Below are positions 34,291 through 43,201 of a stretch of 64,000 bases of DNA, piece by piece. Origin of the DNA: RYN-230 sp963837515 (GTDB taxonomy: Bacteria; Actinomycetota; Actinomycetes; Streptosporangiales; Streptosporangiaceae); contig CAWINT010000003.1 in NCBI GenBank assembly GCA_963837515.1, positions 315,256 through 379,255 of the forward strand. Reading direction: 5' to 3'. The notes below the pieces were generated by a model that saw nothing but the letters and a program-made list of their open reading frames with translations, was not told the DNA's origin and searched no databases. Position 1 is the stretch's first letter. Every line of letters starts with the position of its first letter. A program made the translations under genes and the position numbers.

Positions 34291-37200
34291 TCAGGCACCG
34301 ACCAGTACGTAGCCGGCCCAGAAGTACGGACTCGCGTACGGCATCTCCTGAGGGGTGTCGGCCAGCAGCCGCCAGCGCCGGGCGAGCCGGGGGTTGGTCT
34401 CCCTGCTGGACAGTTCCTCGACGGTAACGTTGCGCAGCCATTTCTGCGCCTCCCGGAGGGCGGCGTCTGGCGGTAGTTGGTCGCGAAGTAGCCGCTCGTA
34501 GAAGTGCTGCATGAGGAGGCTGCTGGCCACGTCGTTGACGCTCCAGAGGGTAGCGATCACGGCGGGTGCGCCGGCTCGTAGCAGCGCGGCCGCAAGGCCG
34601 GTGTACTCATCGCCGGCGGCCGGGTCGGGATCGGTGACGGCCGACTGGCAGGCGGAGAGCACTACGAGCCGGGCGTGGGCCAGGTCGAGCCCCGCCAGCT
34701 CCGCGGCGTACGCGTACCCGTCGGAGAGCTGGATCACCGAGTAGTGCGGCTGGAACCAGTTTACCGCCGCATGGCAGGCGACGTGGACCAGCGCGTGCCC
34801 CGCAGTGTGGTCCAGCAGGGAGGCGCGGGACGCATCCGCCCCGACGTGCGCCTCGTCGCCGGTGAGCGCGGCGATGGCACGCACCTCGTCCCGGGCGTTG
34901 GGCAGGTCGCCGGCGGAGTCGGCGAGCAGCAGCGCCCGGCTTCCCCCGCGTGCCGGTTGATCGCGACGGCGCTCGGCCTGGCGCAGCAGCTGGGTGCTCG
35001 GCGTGTACGAGACAATCCGGTCCTCGACCAGAGCGCGCCGGCGGCCGTCCCGCATGCGGCACGCCGCGTGCAGCGGGAGCAGCCGCGACAGCGGAGAGGA
35101 GACGATCCGCAACGCCGTTTCCGCCGGGACGCCGAGCTGCTTCAGCTGTTGCCGGAGCGGGTCGACGATCGCGGTCCACAGCCAGCCGGTGACCTCGTGC
35201 ATGACGTCGGTCAGCTGGTCCAGGTTCAGTTGGCCCAACTCTTGCTGGACGGCTGCAGTCAACCACCGCACCTCGGCGTCCTGCACCGCCTGTCGATCAA
35301 TGCCGAGGGTCACGACGTGCTCTTCGGCCGGCTCGTTGATGCCCGGCGGCAGCACGAACAACGCAACGCCGAGGGCGCAGGCCAGGGGCACCACCAGAAC
35401 CGCGTCGGTGGCGGGGCGCTCCGGCCCGTCGGCGGTGGCCTCGGTACCGCAGAGGGCGTCGGCCAATTCCTGGCGCGACAGGGCCAGCTGACGGCCGAGC
35501 TGCGCGTCGCTCAGCCGGTCTGGGCCTGGTGGCGCGTTGAGGGCGTTGCGTAGCTGCTCGATCTGCCCGCGGGCACGTTCAGCGCGCGCACGGGTGGGCG
35601 CCGGCAGGCGGTCGAGGCCGGTCCCGGCGTCGAGGACGTCGAGCAACACTCGCGCCCGCCCCTTTTCGACCAGGGTGAGGGCCTCGGCCGGATATCCCAG
35701 GTGGAGACGGACAAACGCCAGGCAAGCGTACACGCGAGACAGAGCCGGAAGGATCTTCCGTTGCGAGGCTTCTGTCGTCATGCCGGCCAGGAGCCGTTCG
35801 CCCTCGCCGATGACCGCCTCGAACGCAGGCGCCCGCTCGGCCAAGGCTTCGGCGAGAGAGACGCGGGCCTGGAACACGTCGGCCTCGGTCCGCGGGGTCG
35901 CCGCGGCAATCGCCTCGTCGAGGAGGTCCGCGGCCGCAGCCACGTGTCGCTCGCGATCGTCGTGCCGAGCCAGGGTCAGGTGCAGGTTGATCCCCGCCAA
36001 GCGGGCCTGAACGTACTCGTCCGGGTGATCCTGTCGGGCGTAGGTGTCCAAGGCGTACTGCAGGTGATCAAGCGGGGGGGTGGCCGCAGTGCCGGCCTGG
36101 ATTCGCTGCTGCCCGACACCGAGCAGGCCGATGTGGGCGACGGCCGCCCAGTCGCGGTCGCCCTGGCGTTCGAATTCCGCGAGCGCGCCCTCGTAGTGCT
36201 GTTCGGCGGCGGTCAGCTGATCCGCCGGGCTGAACCGGTTGGCCAGCTGGGTGGCCCCCATTTTCGACTCCGTCTGGGCCCACCGGCGGCGGTCGCCGAG
36301 GGCCAGATGGAAGCCGGCCAGTGCCGCGTACAGTTCTAGCGCCTTGCCGGCCGCGGTGACCGGGTTGCCGGTTAGGCTCAGTCGGTGGGCGTCCGCGAGG
36401 ACGTTGACGGTCGCCGACCACTGGTCCGGGAATGTGTCGGTGGTGTACACCGTCAGGGCTAGCTCGGCGTGCTCGATGGCCTGCGCGTAGTTGTCGGCTG
36501 GGTCGCCGCCGTCCCGCCAGCGGTACGCGGTGGCGATCAGTTGATGCACCTGCGCCCACTGCTCAGGGCGGCGGTCATGATCGCTCAGTTCGAGGGCGTC
36601 ATACAGGACGGAAAGTGCTTCCTCCACCGTCTCGGCCGCGGCCGTCCCCTGGTGCAGCGCCACGCGCGCGAACTCCATCGACGCCCGGGCCCAGCTGTCC
36701 GGATCCGTAGCCCGGTCCGCCAACGCAACCGACTTGCGCAGGTGGGTCAGGCCGTGGTCGTGGAAGTCGTCCGGCCCGCCACGGTCGGCGATCCGCGCCA
36801 GGGTCTGATAGACACCGATTGTGGTGTTCGGATGCGGCGCCACCTCCAGCAGGTCGAGCGCGGTCTTCGCCCGCCGGTACGCCTCGGCCAGATCCTCGCC
36901 CTGCTCCGCCAGGGCGTTGGCGAGCAGCTCGTGTGCCCGGGCGGCGTCCCGCGGATTCGCGTCTGGATCGATGCCGGCCGTGGCCGCCCGGGCGTGGCTG
37001 ATCGCCTCGTCCAGATTGTCGGCGTGCTTGCCATGGATGCGGGCGATGTAGGCCTCGGCGAGCTGGTTATGCGCGGACGAGGCGGCGGGCACGTTGCCTC
37101 GCTGCTCCGCCCACGCCAGCGCGATGCGCTGGTGCTCGAGCGCTTCCTCGACTTGGTCGGCGCGGTTGGTCCCGTAGGTCTCCATCAGGGTGTTGCCGAT

Positions 37201-37965
37201 CGTGATGTGGAAGAGCGCCCACAACGACGACTCGGGCTCGACCAGGCTCAACCCGCGCTGGGCCAGCGCGAGCCGCCGCTCCGTGCTCAGGTGTTTTTCG
37301 GCGAAGAGCAATTCGTTCACGATGTCGTCGACCTCCTGGCTGCCGCTCACCGGCGGCTGGTCGCCGACCGGCTCGAGGGCCGCTGCGATCGCCGCCTCGA
37401 CGCCTTTCTCGCGGGCGACGGCGAGCACGTTCGCCAGCGCGGTGAGGTGCGGGGTTTCGCGGGCTATGCCGCGTACGAAAATCTCCGCTGGCGGGGTGCG
37501 GAGCAGATCGGCCTCGCGGCGCAGTACGGATCGCATGCCCGCGGCATTTTCGGTTTCGACGAAGGCGACGACCGCTGCCATCAGCACCTCGCGTACCGCG
37601 GGCCGGGAAGCCAGGTATCGCGCCATCGACCGCTCGTCGTGGAGCTCGGCCAGCTCGGCCAGAACCTCGGGTGTGATCGCCTGCTTCCGGTCGCGGTGCT
37701 GCCGAGAACCGAACGCCTCCGCGATACCGCGCATCCTGCTGTCCTGCAGCAGCGCGCGGTCGGCCTCGAGCTGGGCCAGCACCTCCGGATCATCGCGGTA
37801 CTGGTCAATCAGCATGGCGAACAGGGGGTCTGCGTATTCGCCTAAGAGGTCCACAGGGTACGCGTCGACGAGGGCCCGCTTCGCCGACAGCTCGGGCGTG
37901 TTCGCGAACGCCTCCACGGCGTGCACCACTGACTGCGGAACCTCGATGTCGTCGGGCTCGGTCAT
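34291..37965 (-). CDS. TPR-CHAT caspase-like protease
   Basis: This 1224-residue protein has a long helical-repeat region (TPR-like, roughly residues 150-900) followed by a C-terminal CHAT peptidase domain. The catalytic histidine is in LVHVACHAA near residue 1057 and the catalytic cysteine in VVLSACQSA near residue 1102. The HFYERLL and DAALREAQKWLR helices that follow are typical of CHAT. CHAT proteins are caspase-like proteases, used in known cases for programmed cell death or anti-phage defence after TPR sensing. Start ATG 37965 was chosen because the upstream part of the frame is the antisense of the neighbour. It is transcribed away from the next two genes across an 81-base gap. Confidence 0.9.
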   Translation of the reverse strand: MTEPDDIEVPQSVVHAVEAFANTPELSAKRALVDAYPVDLLGEYADPLFAMLIDQYRDDPEVLAQLEADRALLQDSRMRGIAEAFGSRQHRDRKQAITPEVLAELAELHDERSMARYLASRPAVREVLMAAVVAFVETENAAGMRSVLRREADLLRTPPAEIFVRGIARETPHLTALANVLAVAREKGVEAAIAAALEPVGDQPPVSGSQEVDDIVNELLFAEKHLSTERRLALAQRGLSLVEPESSLWALFHITIGNTLMETYGTNRADQVEEALEHQRIALAWAEQRGNVPAASSAHNQLAEAYIARIHGKHADNLDEAISHARAATAGIDPDANPRDAARAHELLANALAEQGEDLAEAYRRAKTALDLLEVAPHPNTTIGVYQTLARIADRGGPDDFHDHGLTHLRKSVALADRATDPDSWARASMEFARVALHQGTAAAETVEEALSVLYDALELSDHDRRPEQWAQVHQLIATAYRWRDGGDPADNYAQAIEHAELALTVYTTDTFPDQWSATVNVLADAHRLSLTGNPVTAAGKALELYAALAGFHLALGDRRRWAQTESKMGATQLANRFSPADQLTAAEQHYEGALAEFERQGDRDWAAVAHIGLLGVGQQRIQAGTAATPPLDHLQYALDTYARQDHPDEYVQARLAGINLHLTLARHDDRERHVAAAADLLDEAIAAATPRTEADVFQARVSLAEALAERAPAFEAVIGEGERLLAGMTTEASQRKILPALSRVYACLAFVRLHLGYPAEALTLVEKGRARVLLDVLDAGTGLDRLPAPTRARAERARGQIEQLRNALNAPPGPDRLSDAQLGRQLALSRQELADALCGTEATADGPERPATDAVLVVPLACALGVALFVLPPGINEPAEEHVVTLGIDRQAVQDAEVRWLTAAVQQELGQLNLDQLTDVMHEVTGWLWTAIVDPLRQQLKQLGVPAETALRIVSSPLSRLLPLHAACRMRDGRRRALVEDRIVSYTPSTQLLRQAERRRDQPARGGSRALLLADSAGDLPNARDEVRAIAALTGDEAHVGADASRASLLDHTAGHALVHVACHAAVNWFQPHYSVIQLSDGYAYAAELAGLDLAHARLVVLSACQSAVTDPDPAAGDEYTGLAAALLRAGAPAVIATLWSVNDVASSLLMQHFYERLLRDQLPPDAALREAQKWLRNVTVEELSSRETNPRLARRWRLLADTPQEMPYASPYFWAGYVLVGA

Positions 37966-38010
37966 TCGTGCATCTTCTTCCGGATACGGCCACCCTCTGT
38001 TCAACAAGAA

Positions 38011-38040
38011 TTGGACGCACGTTCCCTCGGGTGGTAACCA
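38011..38040 (+). promoter_or_regulatory. Putative promoter placing transcription start at the GTG of the next gene
   Basis: TTGGAC (38011-38016), an 18-base spacer and TAACCA (38035-38040) form a plausible -35/-10 pair. The expected start of transcription would then fall at about 38047, the GTG itself, so the mRNA would be leaderless, which is common in actinobacteria. This is a motif reading by eye. Confidence 0.35.
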
Positions 38041-38046
38041 GCTTAT

Positions 38047-38613
38047 GTGACCAACACGGACTGGGGCAGGGTCGGCGACCGGCCGCTGGCGGAGGCCGCC
38101 ACCGTCCCCTTGACGGGCACGGTGGACGACACGGTGGCGAGCGGCGGCGACGGCTGGATCGTCGTCATCGACGAGGCCGGATCGGCGATCGCCGCGGCCG
38201 CGCCCGGCGCCTTCGACGGGCAACCGGGCGACCGGCCGCTAGCGCGAGCGATCCGCGGGCTGCCGCCGGCAGTGATCGTCCCGTTCGCCACCCCGATGCG
38301 CGTCCTGCTGCAGTCTTGGGTCGTCAACGAGATCGAGCCGGACTCTGGCTTCGTGGTAGTCGCCGGGCGCGACGTGGTGGGGGTGTGGGCGGGCCGGGAC
38401 ATGCGGCTCACGGTCGCGGTGAGCGGTGAGCGCGGCGCCTACACCGACAGCGAACTGCCCGGCGAGATCAAGATTCCGTTGCTCACCCACGCGTGCCACT
38501 ACATCGAGGTAACGGCGCCGTGTCCCTCGGTCCAGCTCTTCCCTGAGCCCCCGGCAGCGGCCGTGCCGTGCGCCAACCCGGGCGGGCTGTCGCCGCACGC
38601 CTTCGCCTGGTAG
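38047..38613 (+). CDS. CBS-like repeat protein with C-terminal Cys/His motif
   Basis: This 188-residue protein starts at GTG 38047 and has two similar segments, GDRPLAEAATVPL (near residue 10) and GDRPLARAIRGL (near residue 61), each followed by a beta-rich half. This is the look of a pair of CBS-like domains, which bind adenine nucleotides. The last 45 residues have three Cys and two His (HACHYIEVTAPC and PCANPGGLSPH), perhaps a zinc site. The gene is divergent from the CHAT protease and is followed after six bases by the membrane protein gene. I infer a sensor or regulatory role in that cluster. Confidence 0.7.
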   Translation: MTNTDWGRVGDRPLAEAATVPLTGTVDDTVASGGDGWIVVIDEAGSAIAAAAPGAFDGQPGDRPLARAIRGLPPAVIVPFATPMRVLLQSWVVNEIEPDSGFVVVAGRDVVGVWAGRDMRLTVAVSGERGAYTDSELPGEIKIPLLTHACHYIEVTAPCPSVQLFPEPPAAAVPCANPGGLSPHAFAW

Positions 38614-38619
38614 GCCCTC

Positions 38620-39516
38620 ATGTTCGGTGCGATGCTCGACAAGACGACCGGCTGGCTCGACCAGCGGCTGATCACGACAATCCTGCTGCCGGCTCTGGTC
38701 TTCTGGGCAGGCATCGGCGCGCTTCTGGCCACCCACTTCGGCTGGGCCGCCACGATGAAGCGGTGGGACGACCTGGACAGCGCCCGGCAGCTGATCGTCG
38801 CAGGGGGAGCGGTCGTCGCGCTGATCTTTTTCGCCCTGCTCGTGCAGGTGACGCTCCCTGGGCTCATCCGGTTTTACGAGGGATACTGGCTTGTGGGGAC
38901 GCCGCTGGCAATATGGCTGATCGGCCGTCAGCAGGCCCGTTGGGACAAACTCGACCTCACAGATGCCGAGAACTACACCCGGCGCTACCAGCGCCTTCCA
39001 GCGGACAAATCGGACCTGCTTCCCACCCGGCTGGGCACCACGTTGAGAGCGGCCGAGGCATACCCCGGCGACCAAAGCCGTTACGGCATGGACGCGGTGT
39101 TTTTCTGGCCGCGCCTCTATCCGCTGCTGCCGGATCCGATCCGGCAGTCCCTGGCCGCCGCGCGGTCCAGTCTCGAACAGTTGCTGGTCACCGCCACTCT
39201 CTGCGGGGTTTTCGCCGTCACCACGGTCGTCTTCGCGGCCCCCCTACGAATGCCGCCGTCGATCTGGATCCCGGTGCTGGTCGGGACTGCGGCGCTGGCG
39301 GTGTTCTGCCACCGGGCCGCTATGGAGGTAGCGGTCAGCTACGGCGAGATGGTACGGGCCGCGTTCGACACCCATCGCCGGGCGCTGTTGACCGCGATGG
39401 GATTGGAGCTGCCGCCGAACCTGGAATCAGAGCGCGCCCTGTGGAAGGCGCTGGCCCAGCAGCTGTACCGCCGTGCCGCCGACAATCCAGAGCTGCTCCT
39501 CTTCAAAAAGGGCTGA
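38620..39516 (+). CDS. Four-helix membrane protein of the CHAT cluster
   Basis: This 298-residue protein has about four membrane segments in two pairs: residues 17-40 and 60-85, then 190-215 and 222-240. The loop between the pairs is soluble and carries YTRRYQRLPADKSDLLPTR. The C-terminal 60 residues are a charged helix that ends in LLLFKKG. I recognise no named family, but such proteins adjacent to regulatory proteins are common in actinobacteria. Only six bases separate it from the CBS-like gene, so the two are co-expressed. It may be the membrane target or effector of the CHAT protease; that is inference. Confidence 0.72.
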   Translation: MFGAMLDKTTGWLDQRLITTILLPALVFWAGIGALLATHFGWAATMKRWDDLDSARQLIVAGGAVVALIFFALLVQVTLPGLIRFYEGYWLVGTPLAIWLIGRQQARWDKLDLTDAENYTRRYQRLPADKSDLLPTRLGTTLRAAEAYPGDQSRYGMDAVFFWPRLYPLLPDPIRQSLAAARSSLEQLLVTATLCGVFAVTTVVFAAPLRMPPSIWIPVLVGTAALAVFCHRAAMEVAVSYGEMVRAAFDTHRRALLTAMGLELPPNLESERALWKALAQQLYRRAADNPELLLFKKG

Positions 39517-39571
39517 CAACCATGCGGGGCTCGATTATTCGATCGCGCCTGGCCGGGCTTGCGCGCTGAGA

Positions 39572-39814
39572 TCATCGCTGAGTGATGGTGCTCCGGCACG
39601 AGAACGCGGTGATCGTGTCCAGTGCCGCCGGATCGGTTTCGCCGCGCCTACGCAGCTCGACCCGGACTGACCGGGCCACCACTTCTGACGTCGGCTTGGC
39701 CGTTTTGGTCCTCAGGCCCAGGTACAAGGTCCAGGCCAAGTTGGCGATACTGACGATCAGCTCGCCTACGGCGACCGGGTCAACGTAGTGATCGCGGCGC
39801 TGTGACCCGCCCAT
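39572..39814 (-). CDS. Small membrane-anchored protein near the CHAT cluster
   Basis: This 80-residue protein (ATG 39814, GGAGG eleven bases upstream) starts GGSQRRDHYVDPVAVGELI. It has one hydrophobic segment (AVGELIVSIANLAWTLYLGL) and a charged tail with VRVELRRRGETDP. Similar short one-helix proteins appear near TPR or CHAT genes in actinobacteria, as I recall, and may resemble the effector-associated small components described for such loci. It points toward the membrane protein gene (convergent). Confidence 0.55.
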   Translation of the reverse strand: MGGSQRRDHYVDPVAVGELIVSIANLAWTLYLGLRTKTAKPTSEVVARSVRVELRRRGETDPAALDTITAFSCRSTITQR

Positions 39815-39875
39815 GCCCAGCGCGGCCTCCACATCGACCGCCAAGCCCGCGCCGTACTGGCTGGCCAGCCGCCCG

Positions 39876-39976
39876 GGCCCAGGGCCGGGCCGTCGTCACC
39901 GGGAACGTTCCGGACTTCGCGGCCGAACGCGACGTGCCTCACTGGCCGCTCATATTAAGGCTGCCCGATCCTTAGA
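39876..39976 (+). pseudogene. Possible PIN toxin C-terminal relic
   Basis: One frame reads GRAVVTGNVPDFAAERDVPH and then a short tail to TAG. VVTGNVPDF resembles the final acidic motif of a PIN toxin. The rest of the domain is not present, so it is a weak call. Confidence 0.25.
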
Positions 39977-40821
39977 GGCGGGCGGGGAGCCGCTGGCCAT
40001 CGTGCTGCGAGCCGGGAACGCGGGCTCAAATACGGCCAGCGACCACATTGAGGTGACCCGGCTCGCGCTCGCGCAGCTGCCCCGCACGCTACGGCGCCGG
40101 GCGCTGATCCGCACCGACTCCGGCGGCGGCACCCACGCCTTCCTGACCTGGCTCGCCGCCCGGTGGACGCCCTCAGTGGCGGCGGACACGCCTGCGCTAC
40201 TCGGTGGGAATGACCATCACCGAGGACACGCAGGAGGCGATCCTCCAGATCCCCGGCCGGGTCTGGGAGCCGGCCTGCGACGCGGAGGGCGAGGCGCGGC
40301 CGGGCGCCTGGGTGGCCGAGATCACCGGGCTGCTGGACCTGGATGGCTGGCCGGGCGGGATGCGTGTGATCGTCCGCAAGGAGCGCCCCATCCCGGCGCG
40401 CAGCTGCGATTCACCGACCTCGGCGGGCACCGGTTCACCGCCTTCGCCACCGACGCGAAGACCGGTCACCTCGCGGACCTCGAACTGCGCCACCGAAGGC
40501 GGGCCCGGTGTGAGGACCGGATCCACTGCGCCAAGGACACCGGGCTGCGTAGCCTGCCGCTGCACAGCTTTGACCAGAACCAGCTGTGGTGCGAGCTCGT
40601 AGCGATGGCCAGCGAACTGCTGGCCTGGACAGCGCTGCTCGCCCTCGACGGGCCCGCCCCGCGCCTGGGAACCCAAACGGCTGCGGCTGCGCCTGTTCGC
40701 CGCCACCGGGCGGCTCGTGCGCGGCGGCCGCCGGCTACGGCTGCGCCCGGCCGCCACCTGGCCCTGGGCTGATCAGCTCACGGCCGCTATCACCCGCCTG
40801 CAAGCCTTCGCCCCCGGCTGA
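39945..40821 (+). pseudogene. IS1380-family transposase, broken
   Basis: Segments of an IS1380 transposase are spread over three frames: GEPLAIVLRAGNAGSNTASD and LIRTDSGGGTHAFLTWLA, then RVWEPACDAEGEARPGAWVAE with VIVRKERP, then FTDLGGHRFTAFATDAKTG through ELRHRRRARCEDRI and FDQNQLWC, and last KRLRLRLFAATGRLVRGG to TGA 40819-40821. At least three frameshifts and a missing N-terminus make it inactive. No terminal repeats were recognised. Confidence 0.75.
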
Positions 40822-41220
40822 CCAGCCCGAACTATCCCTACGACCAGGAAAGGACACACCCAGGGCCCGTCCACCCGGCGCGACAGCCGGGCGGCAAGGC
40901 ACGGCCACCGGCTGACAAACCAGCCACCGCCGCTGCCTCAGCCAGGCTCATCAAGATCGCGAAACATCGAGGCTAAGGCCCTGCCCCGGGCAGCGCGTCC
41001 GGCCGAGGGTGATCGTGGGTGTTAGTTTTCCCGTCGGCATAGGTGATAATGACTTTTTTCACCAGGTGCGCAAGGGAGAGAGAAAGAAAAGAGAAAGAAA
41101 GGCTCCGCGGGACTTTCGTTCTTGTGCCCTCTAGCCCTAGATCCCTCTTTGATCAGCCCATATGGTGGTGCAATCGGACATCCACAGAGGTTTTTCAGAA
41201 GCCACGCGGAGGTGGGGGAG
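40822..41220. other. Upstream region of multicopper oxidase with purine tract
   Basis: No gene is visible. The stretch holds an AT-richer part (around 41025-41065) and a run of G and A (about 41070-41102, with GAGAAAGAAA repeated). It is the likely promoter region of the oxidase; the exact -35/-10 boxes are not clear. Confidence 0.4.
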
Positions 41221-42939
41221 ATGTCGGATCACAGTCGTCGGCGGTTCCTGCAGTACGGTCTCGGGGCGGGCGCGGCGATCGGGTTTCCGGTCACCGCGGG
41301 ACGGGCGATGAAGGCGGGCCGGGAGGCGGACGCCGGCCGCATCGGCGTGGCAGGCCATACGCTGAAGCGTTTCGTTGAGCGGCTGCCGGTGCCGGGAGCC
41401 GGCATCGTGGTCGCGTCCCCGCGCGCCCCCGGCAAGTACGCTTTCACGCTCAGGCAGATCCGCCGTCGGCTGCACCCGCAGTTGCCGCCGACCCCGTTCT
41501 GGGCCTACGACGACGGTTCGGGGCTGCGCGGTCAGGCGGGTTCGTTCGGAATGGCGATCGTGGCGCGGACCGGCACGCCGCTCCGGGTCAGTTACACGCA
41601 CCGGCTGCCGGCGGTCTACCCATCCTGGATCCCGGTCGATACGCGGCTGACCCCGGTCGGGAAAAGGGTGCGATTCCTCACCCACCTGCACGGCGGGTTC
41701 GTTTCAGGCGCCAGCGACGGCAATCCGGAGCTGCTGCCGAAGGGGTTCGGTCCGGGCCAGACGCAGACCGTCTACTACCCGAACGAGGGTCCGGAGCAGT
41801 CGGCTAGGTTGATGTGGTTCCACGATCACGTCAACGGGGTTACCCGGCTGAACGTCTTCGCTGGACTCGCCGCCGCCTACATCGTCCGGGACTCCCATGA
41901 CACCGGCGCGGAGCCGAACCCGATCGGGCTCCCCGGCGGCAGGTACGAGATCCCGCTGGTGATCCAGGACCGTCAGTTCAGCCGGGACGGTACCTTCCGG
42001 TACCCGGTCAGCGACATTCCCGGCGTCACCTGGATCGCCGAGTACTTCGGCGACGTGATGCTGGTCAACGGCAAGGTGTGGCCATACCTGGACGTGGAGC
42101 CGCGGCTATACCGGTTCCGCATCCTCAACGGCTCCAACGCGCGCATCATCAGCCTCGACTTCGGCCGGGCGCCCGTGTGGCAGATCGCCGCCGAGGGGCA
42201 GCTGTGGGACCGTCCCGTGCGGATGGGTCAGCTGGTGCTCGGACCGGCCGAGCGTGCCGACGCTATCGTGGACTTCAGCCGCCTGGCGGGCAGCGCGCTG
42301 ACCCTAGTCAGCAACGTCCCGGCCGCGCCGGTCTCGACGCCGGCGCCGCCGCTCCCGACGGTCATGCAGTTCCGGGTCGGCAGGAAGGTTACCCGGCGCG
42401 GGCCCGGCGGTATCCCGGCGAGACTGCCGGGACGCGCCGCGCACCTGCCCGCCCCGAGCGTCACCCGCTTCATCACCCTCAACGAGGTCGCACCGGAGAC
42501 ACCCCGCTGGTTCCTGAACCTCAACGCCGTCCACTTCGGCGAGACGTTCCAGAAGCCGAGGGCCGGGGCGGTAGAGGACTGGGTCTACATCAACCTGACC
42601 GGGGATACCCACCCGATGCACGTTCACCTGGTCAACTTCCAGGTGATCGGCCGGACGCCGTTCGGCGCCGATGCCTACGCCAAGGCCCACGGCGGCCCCA
42701 ACGGGGTCCCAGGCGGGATCAACCCCGCCCCATTCGCCACCGGGCCGATGGAGCCCCCGACAGCCGCCGAGCGGGGCTTCAAGGACACGGTCAAGGCCAA
42801 TCCAGGCTACTTCACCACCATCCGGGCCAAGTTCGACCTGCCCAGCGGGCTGAAAGCCCCGCAGACCTACGTTCACCACTGCCACATCCTCGAGCACGAG
42901 GACAACGACATGATGCAGCCCTTCACCGTCGTCCCGTAA
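41221..42939 (+). CDS. Tat-exported multicopper oxidase
   Basis: This 572-residue protein is a multicopper oxidase of the CotA/bilirubin oxidase type, which oxidises phenols or metal ions with O2 reduced to water. A twin-arginine signal (SRRRFLQYG, residues 4-12) points to export. Copper-binding motifs are all present: HLHGG near 155, WFHDH near 200, HPMHVHL near 463 and HHCHILEHEDNDMM near 551, which includes the type 1 Cys and the axial Met. I chose ATG 41221 because the Tat motif directly follows; the longer frame adds 33 odd residues. A GGTGGGGG stretch lies before it. The substrate is not determined. Confidence 0.93.
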   Translation: MSDHSRRRFLQYGLGAGAAIGFPVTAGRAMKAGREADAGRIGVAGHTLKRFVERLPVPGAGIVVASPRAPGKYAFTLRQIRRRLHPQLPPTPFWAYDDGSGLRGQAGSFGMAIVARTGTPLRVSYTHRLPAVYPSWIPVDTRLTPVGKRVRFLTHLHGGFVSGASDGNPELLPKGFGPGQTQTVYYPNEGPEQSARLMWFHDHVNGVTRLNVFAGLAAAYIVRDSHDTGAEPNPIGLPGGRYEIPLVIQDRQFSRDGTFRYPVSDIPGVTWIAEYFGDVMLVNGKVWPYLDVEPRLYRFRILNGSNARIISLDFGRAPVWQIAAEGQLWDRPVRMGQLVLGPAERADAIVDFSRLAGSALTLVSNVPAAPVSTPAPPLPTVMQFRVGRKVTRRGPGGIPARLPGRAAHLPAPSVTRFITLNEVAPETPRWFLNLNAVHFGETFQKPRAGAVEDWVYINLTGDTHPMHVHLVNFQVIGRTPFGADAYAKAHGGPNGVPGGINPAPFATGPMEPPTAAERGFKDTVKANPGYFTTIRAKFDLPSGLKAPQTYVHHCHILEHEDNDMMQPFTVVP

Positions 42940-43201
42940 CCGAGCAGCTTGGCTGCCGGATCGCTGCAGGGAGCGAAGCGGACATCGCTCCCGCGCGGTG
43001 GCATCTGAAGCTGCCTGCCGCTTGATGAGCGATATCCGCCGATAGGTGTTAGGCAAGGGCCATTGATGCACGGGTTGAGACAACACCCAGATCCGGTTGA
43101 TCTACGTGCCCGCTGTCCGGTTGCATGCTGGCATATCCCGGCCATGCCTTGCCGCGGCTGCTCCCGGCGTTTGGCCGCGTGCGGCCGTTCTTGGGTGGAT
43201 G

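Noticed and set aside
36469..37845. Plus-strand frame of 458 codons
   Set aside because: Antisense shadow of the TPR-CHAT gene without recognisable features.
38568..39569. Plus-strand frame of 333 codons overlapping the membrane protein
   Set aside because: Same-strand shadow in another frame; the membrane helices are in the 38620-39516 frame.
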